64,000 nt of DNA from Anaerolineae bacterium (GTDB lineage Bacteria; Chloroflexota; Anaerolineae; Aggregatilineales; Phototrophicaceae), in assembly GCA_022826865.1 (NCBI GenBank), contig JAJDUC010000028.1, positions 1-64,000 of the forward strand, in the 5' to 3' direction. Below are positions 58,762 through 64,000 of the stretch, piece by piece (position 1 is the first letter of the stretch; each line of letters opens with the position of its first letter). The translations under genes and the position numbers were made by a program. A model generated the notes under the pieces. It worked only from the letters and a program-made list of their open reading frames with translations, made no database searches and was not told the origin of the DNA.

Positions 58762-59766
58762 ATGACGAAGAACATTCGGGCCGGCGTATTTGGCGCTTCC
58801 GGTTACGCCGGTCTTGACCTGGTGGAAATCTTGTCGCTTCATCCCAAAGTGGATTTGATTTTCGCCACATCCAACAGCTACGCCGGCGACCCGGTGCCGG
58901 GCGCCTGCCTTAGATTCGTCCGCGCGGACGATGTTGAGTTTGATAGCGTGGACGTCATATTCCTGGCTCTTCCGCACAAGGCTTCGGCCGGCATGGCGAA
59001 ACGGGGCATTGACGCCCAATTGAAGGTCGTGGACTTATCCGCAGATCTGCGCCTGGATACACCGGAAGCATACGAACGCAGCTATCAAACGCCGCACCCG
59101 CATCCCGAATTGCTTCCAACCGCCTATGGCTTGCCCGAGATCAATCGCGCAAATATCGCCGGCGCCGATGTCGTAGCGACGCCAGGCTGTTACCCGACGA
59201 CAGCCTTGCTGGGGATTTATCCGCTGCTGCGCTGCGACGGGCTGCAGCCGGATACGCCAATCATCGTGGATGCGAAGTCCGGCGTCACCGGCGCCGGGCG
59301 CAAACCGTCTTTGACCACGCAATTTGCCGAGGTTTACGGCAATTTGGCGCCATACAAGACCGGACGAACACATCGCCACGTCGGTGAATTGGAGCAGGAG
59401 GCGCATAAGGTGAACGATCGGATTGGTCCGGTGATATTCTGTCCGCACCTGCTGCCGGTCGATCGCGGTTTAATGTCCAGCATATACGTGACCTTGGCGG
59501 GTTCGCTGCGCAGCGAGCAGGTGCACGATTTGTATACCGAGGTCTACGAGGGCGAGCCGCTGGTGGATGTATTGCCGCTGGGAGAACAGGCGACCTTGAA
59601 ACATGCGGTGAAAACCAACAAATGCGTGATTAGCATTACGCCGGTCCTTGAGCGCTATGCGCACATCACGAGCGTGACGGACAATCTGCGCAAAGGCGCG
59701 GCCGGGCAGGCCGTCCAGAATATGAACTTGATGTTTGGCCTCGATGAAACATTGGGACTAATCTAA
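58762..59766 (+). CDS. argC: N-acetyl-gamma-glutamyl-phosphate reductase
   Basis: IRAGVFGASGYAGLDLVEILSLHPKV, TPGCYPTTALLGIYPLL; ATG 58762 with GGAGGAAG SD. The tracked 58729 start lies inside the terminator. Confidence 0.95.
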   Translation: MTKNIRAGVFGASGYAGLDLVEILSLHPKVDLIFATSNSYAGDPVPGACLRFVRADDVEFDSVDVIFLALPHKASAGMAKRGIDAQLKVVDLSADLRLDTPEAYERSYQTPHPHPELLPTAYGLPEINRANIAGADVVATPGCYPTTALLGIYPLLRCDGLQPDTPIIVDAKSGVTGAGRKPSLTTQFAEVYGNLAPYKTGRTHRHVGELEQEAHKVNDRIGPVIFCPHLLPVDRGLMSSIYVTLAGSLRSEQVHDLYTEVYEGEPLVDVLPLGEQATLKHAVKTNKCVISITPVLERYAHITSVTDNLRKGAAGQAVQNMNLMFGLDETLGLI

Positions 59767-60554
59767 TGGCGGAATCGCCAACAGTTGTCAAGATCTCCGG
59801 CCACTGCCTCGATCGTGAAGGGCTGCTTCGTCAGTTCGCTGACATCGTAGCGCGCAGCGAGGAAGAGTTGATCATCGTCCATGGCGGCGGCAAAGAGATC
59901 AGCCAGTTGCAGCAGAAGCTTGATATTCGGCCGCGCTATGTTGATGGCTTGCGGATCACCGACGCGGACTCGTTGGCGCTGGTGGAGATGGTTTTATGCG
60001 GCAGCGTCAACAAACGGCTGGTGCGTCATTTGCTGGCGGCCGGCGTCGATGCCCAAGGCTTGTCGGGCGTTGATCGCGGCTTGGTCCGGGCGCGCCAGAT
60101 GCGGCATGAAAGTGCCGAGATGGGTTATACCGGCACGGTGGAGTCGGTAAGGCCCGAGGTGATAATGGATCTGCTCAAGCTTGGCGTTACGCCGGTGATT
60201 GCCCCGGTTAGCCTGGGACTGGGCAGCAACTACAATCTCAATGCGGATCCGGTTGCCGGAGCGGTGGCCGCGGCGATCAAGGCCGCCCGCGTCGTATTCA
60301 TTTCGAATGTCGCCGGCGTCCTGGTAGATGGCTCGCGCGTTCCCCGCATGACGCGCGAGCAAGCCGAGGCCTATATTGCTGAAGGCGTCATCTACGGCGG
60401 CATGATTCCCAAAGTGGAGACCGCGTTGAATGTGCTATCATCGGGCGTGCCGCAGGCCGTCATTACCGATTTGGATGGCTGGGCGCAGGAGGGCGGCACG
60501 ACATTTGTGGCGGAAAGTGACCGGCAGAATGCCAGAGAGGAAATATGTCAGTAA
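59766..60554 (+). CDS. argB: Acetylglutamate kinase
   Basis: VHGGGKEISQLQQKLDI, ISNVAGVLVDG, YGGMIPKVETAL. Confidence 0.95.
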   Translation: MAESPTVVKISGHCLDREGLLRQFADIVARSEEELIIVHGGGKEISQLQQKLDIRPRYVDGLRITDADSLALVEMVLCGSVNKRLVRHLLAAGVDAQGLSGVDRGLVRARQMRHESAEMGYTGTVESVRPEVIMDLLKLGVTPVIAPVSLGLGSNYNLNADPVAGAVAAAIKAARVVFISNVAGVLVDGSRVPRMTREQAEAYIAEGVIYGGMIPKVETALNVLSSGVPQAVITDLDGWAQEGGTTFVAESDRQNAREEICQ

Positions 60555-61747
60555 CAGAACAAGTGATTCAGAAAGATCTGCAATACAGCGTGCCGGTGGC
60601 GGCGCGGCCCGACTTCGTATTGACGCGCGGCGAAGGCGTGACGCTTTATGACGCCGAGGGAAAAGGCTATACCGATTGGGTCGCGGGCATCGCCGTGAAC
60701 GCGCTCGGTTATGGGGACAAAGAGTTGATGGATGTCGTCGGCCAACAGATGGGCACCGGCCTGATCCATGTCAGCGGCTTGTACCATACACAGGCCATGG
60801 TTGAGCTCGCCGAGCTGCTCTGCTCTATCTCATTTGCCGATAAGGCTTACTTCTGCAACAGCGGCGCGGAAGCCAACGAAGGCGCCCTCAAGTTCGCGCG
60901 GAAGCGCGCCTACGTCAACGATCAACCGAACAAGACGAATGTCGTCAGCTTCACGCAGGCTTTTCACGGGCGGACGCTGGGCGCGCTGTCGGTCACGCCG
61001 TCAGAGAAATATCAGAAGCCCTTCAAGCCGATGGTGCCGGGCGCGGTCGTCGGCGAATTCAACAGCATCGAGAGCGCGCGCGAACTCATCGACGATGATA
61101 CCGCCGCAGTTGTCGTCGAGCCGATTCAGGGCGAAGGCGGCATCAACGTGGCGAGCGCGGCATTCTTGCAAGCGCTGCGCCAAATTTGTGATGAGAGCGG
61201 CGCGATTCTGATTTTCGACGAGATTCAATGTGGACTTGGGCGCACGGGTGAGCTCTGGGCGCATACCGCTAGCGGCGCGACGCCCGATATCATGACCTTG
61301 GCGAAACCCTTGGCGGGCGGTTTGCCGATCGGCGCCATCCTTGTCACTGAGGAGATTGGCGCCGCTATGAGCCCGGGCGACCACGGCTCAACATTTTCGG
61401 GAGGCGCCGTCGTCACGCGCGCGGCCGAAATGGTTGTGAATCGTGTAAAGTCTCAAGGTTTCCTCGAGCATGTTCGCGAAGTCGGCGATTATTTGCTGGA
61501 ACGCCTGGCGGAGATCAACAGTCCGCATATCACAGACGTCCGCGGTCGCGGATTGATGGCGGGCATTGAACTGGATATCCCGCCGGCAAGCGTGGTGGCT
61601 GCCGGTTATGAAGAGGGATTGCTCCTGGTCAGTTCCGGCAGTAACGTCATTCGCTTTGTGCCGCCTCTGATCATTGAGAAACAGCATGTGGACGAATTGA
61701 TCGACAAGTTGACGCTGATTCTGGAGGGCATCGATGCCGAAGATTAA
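60545..61747 (+). CDS. argD: Acetylornithine aminotransferase
   Basis: FCNSGAEANEGALKFARKRAY, FDEIQCGLGRTGELWAH, HGSTFSGGAVVTRAA. Confidence 0.94.
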   Translation: MSVTEQVIQKDLQYSVPVAARPDFVLTRGEGVTLYDAEGKGYTDWVAGIAVNALGYGDKELMDVVGQQMGTGLIHVSGLYHTQAMVELAELLCSISFADKAYFCNSGAEANEGALKFARKRAYVNDQPNKTNVVSFTQAFHGRTLGALSVTPSEKYQKPFKPMVPGAVVGEFNSIESARELIDDDTAAVVVEPIQGEGGINVASAAFLQALRQICDESGAILIFDEIQCGLGRTGELWAHTASGATPDIMTLAKPLAGGLPIGAILVTEEIGAAMSPGDHGSTFSGGAVVTRAAEMVVNRVKSQGFLEHVREVGDYLLERLAEINSPHITDVRGRGLMAGIELDIPPASVVAAGYEEGLLLVSSGSNVIRFVPPLIIEKQHVDELIDKLTLILEGIDAED

Positions 61748-62963
61748 TCCCTCAATCGATAGCGTCGGCGGCTTTCAAGTTGCCGGCGTTCACGCCGGCC
61801 TCAAAAAGGACGGCGCAAAAGACTTCACGCTTATCGTCAGCGGGACGGACTGTGTCTGCGCCGGCGTGTTCACGCGCAATAAAGTCAAGGCGGCGCCGGT
61901 CTTGCTGGACATGGAGCGGCTGGCGCAGAACCCGACCATAATTCGGGCAGTTGCGACCAATTCCGCTTGCGCCAATGCCTGTACCGGCAGTGTCGGCTTG
62001 GAAAACGCGCGGGCAACGGCGGACCTGGCGGCGGATGCGCTTGCCATTGACGCCGAGCAAGTGCTGGTGATGTCAACCGGTGTCATCGGCGCGCATTTGC
62101 CCATGGACAAGATCGGCCGCGGCCTGCGGTTGTCACGGGGCGATCTCGGCTCGGATTGGCGGGCCGCCGCCGCCGGCATCATGACCACCGATACGCGCCC
62201 GAAACTAGGCTCCATTCGCGTCGATACAGCCGCCGGAAGTTATACCATCGCTGGCATCGCCAAAGGCGCGGGCATGATCGCGCCTGATATGGCGACCATG
62301 CTAAGCGTCCTCGTCACCGACGCGCAGTTGAGCTTGCCAGACGCCCAAGCCGCTTTGAGCAGCGCTTCTCAACAGAGCTACAACCGTATAGTTGTGGATG
62401 GGGACACCAGCACTAACGACACCGTCCTTCTCCTGGCAAACGGCCACAGCGGCGTTGAGATATCCGATGACGCCGCGCTGCGCGAATTCCAGGCCGCTTT
62501 GAATGCCCTGACGCAGTACCTGGCGCAAGAGGTCGTGCGCGATGGCGAAGGCGTGACCAAGTTCGTGACGCTGGATATCATCAACGCCGAATCGGAAGCG
62601 GCGGCGGAACAGATCGGGCAGACAATTGGCGCCTCGGTGCTCACCAAATCCGCCTTCTACGGCAGCGACGCCAACTGGGGGCGGATTGTGGCCGCGGCTG
62701 GACGCGCCGGCGCCGCATTCGAACCGGACGGCAGTTCCCTTTGGGTGGCGGCGGGCGAGGCGCTGCCCCAAGGACAGCGCGGCTTGCAGATTTTCAGCGG
62801 CGGCATGCCCACGGACTATCAGGAGGCGGACGCCGCGGCGATCATGAACGAGCCCTCAATCACCTTCACGCTGGACTGTGGCTTGGGCGGCGGCTGCGCG
62901 ACCATCTGGACCTGCGATATCAGCCACGAATACATCTCAATCAACGGCGATTACCGCTCCTGA
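61734..62963 (+). CDS. argJ: Glutamate N-acetyltransferase / ArgJ
   Basis: [36 protein letters not shown] (autocleavage-type MATML site), [17 protein letters not shown]. Confidence 0.96.
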   Translation: MPKINPSIDSVGGFQVAGVHAGLKKDGAKDFTLIVSGTDCVCAGVFTRNKVKAAPVLLDMERLAQNPTIIRAVATNSACANACTGSVGLENARATADLAADALAIDAEQVLVMSTGVIGAHLPMDKIGRGLRLSRGDLGSDWRAAAAGIMTTDTRPKLGSIRVDTAAGSYTIAGIAKGAGMIAPDMATMLSVLVTDAQLSLPDAQAALSSASQQSYNRIVVDGDTSTNDTVLLLANGHSGVEISDDAALREFQAALNALTQYLAQEVVRDGEGVTKFVTLDIINAESEAAAEQIGQTIGASVLTKSAFYGSDANWGRIVAAAGRAGAAFEPDGSSLWVAAGEALPQGQRGLQIFSGGMPTDYQEADAAAIMNEPSITFTLDCGLGGGCATIWTCDISHEYISINGDYRS

Positions 62964-62976
62964 AGAAGGGCTGGGC

Positions 62977-64000
62977 ATGCAAGCGGCGCTTGTTCTGGAG
63001 GATGGCCGGGTTTTCAGCGGCGACGGCTTCGGCGCGAGAGGCATTTCCACCGGCGAGATCGTCTTCAACACCTCGATGACCGGGTATCAGGAGATTCTCA
63101 CCGACCCGTCCTACTATCGTCAGATCGTGACGATGACCGTTCCCCATGTCGGCAATACCGGCGTCAATCTGGAAGATCCTGAATCGGACTCGGTTTGGGT
63201 GGCGGGGTTCGTCGTACGCTCCCTCAGTCCCATCGTCAGCAGCTGGCGCAATCGTGGCGACCTCGCCGGCTACCTGGAGCGGCACAATATTGTCGGCGTT
63301 GCCGGCGTGGCGACGCGGGCTCTGGTGCGGCATATCCGCGAGAAAGGCGTCATGCGCGCAGCCGTTGCGCATGGCGAGGAGGCGGCCGATACCGACCGGC
63401 TGGCGGAGATCGCCGCCGGCTCAATCGATATGTCCGGGGCCAATCTGGTCGATGCGGTGACGGTCGCCGAACCCTATGACTGGATAGAAGAAAGTGATGC
63501 GCAGTGGTATGGGTCGCGCCGAGCGCTGGCGAAACGGCCGCTAATCGTCGCCTACGACTACGGCATCAAGCGCAACATCCTGCGCATGCTGACCGACCGC
63601 GGTCTGCGCGTCAAGGTGGTGCCCGCCTGGACGCCGCCGGAGGAAGTCCTCGGGATGAACCCGGACGGCATCTTCTTGAGCAACGGCCCGGGCGACCCGG
63701 CCGCGGTCGACTATGCGATTAAAAGCGTGCGCGCGCTTTTGGGGACGAGTCCGGTTTTTGGCATCTGCCTCGGTCACCAGATCCTGGCGCTGGCATTGGG
63801 CGGGGAAACGGAAAAAATGCGCTTTGGCCACCGCGGCGGCAACCAGCCGGTGAAGAATCTGGCCAATGGCGAAATCGAAATCGCCGCGCACAATCACGGT
63901 TTTGCCGTCTCCGCCACAAGCGACCTCAACGGCGGCGAGATCACGCATCTCAACTTGAATGACAATACCGTCGCCGGCTTGCGCCACCGCGATCTGCGCG
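62977..64000 (+). CDS. carA: Carbamoyl-phosphate synthase small subunit, truncated by window edge (not in ORF track)
   Basis: [22 protein letters not shown]...[48 protein letters not shown]; open to the last base. Confidence 0.95.
   Translation, partial: MQAALVLEDGRVFSGDGFGARGISTGEIVFNTSMTGYQEILTDPSYYRQIVTMTVPHVGNTGVNLEDPESDSVWVAGFVVRSLSPIVSSWRNRGDLAGYLERHNIVGVAGVATRALVRHIREKGVMRAAVAHGEEAADTDRLAEIAAGSIDMSGANLVDAVTVAEPYDWIEESDAQWYGSRRALAKRPLIVAYDYGIKRNILRMLTDRGLRVKVVPAWTPPEEVLGMNPDGIFLSNGPGDPAAVDYAIKSVRALLGTSPVFGICLGHQILALALGGETEKMRFGHRGGNQPVKNLANGEIEIAAHNHGFAVSATSDLNGGEITHLNLNDNTVAGLRHRDLR

Noticed and set aside
1-64000. CRISPR arrays, tRNA/rRNA genes, prophage or transposase genes
   Set aside because: Looked for direct-repeat/spacer periodicity, tRNA-like cloverleaf ends and transposase motifs; none found by eye. 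A tRNAscan-SE or minced run would be decisive.

Overview
The window is a gene-dense, high-GC bacterial chromosomal segment, probably Chloroflexota (inferred from gene content and style only). It holds about 50 housekeeping or metabolic genes and no CRISPR array, rRNA, prophage or transposase that I could recognise. The main blocks are: an M1-like peptidase and ppc; ftcD, a peptide-type ABC transporter and hyuA/hyuB; a nearly complete LysW-carrier (alpha-aminoadipate) lysine cluster, lysW-X-Y-Z-J-K-hcs plus lysT/lysU; rpmF/fabD; a peptidoglycan-recycling operon (MFS, nagZ, beta-lactamase-like, amino-sugar kinase, murQ); ddl/murF; ftsK; rpoD; and an argC-B-D-J-carA operon running off the right edge. 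The strongest discovery is a matched pair of candidate ribosome-mediated transcription attenuators, absent from the ORF track. (i) Upstream of lysW (minus strand): a promoter, a 22-aa leader peptide with KKAKK near its end, a 16-bp antiterminator helix starting right after the leader stop codon, and an intrinsic terminator 36 nt before the lysW ATG. (ii) Upstream of argC (plus strand): a TTGACG-N17-TAGAAT promoter, a 29-aa leader peptide with RRRR, a 15-bp antiterminator helix beginning 12 nt after the Arg run, and an intrinsic terminator just before the argC Shine-Dalgarno. The 58-aa carrier gene lysW and the edge-truncated carA are also missing from the supplied track. Intergenic 74-bp double-hairpin repeats (TGTAGGGGCG...CGCCCCTACA) show covarying stems and nested inverted repeats. 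All calls come from reading the sequence; no searches or folding programs were run.
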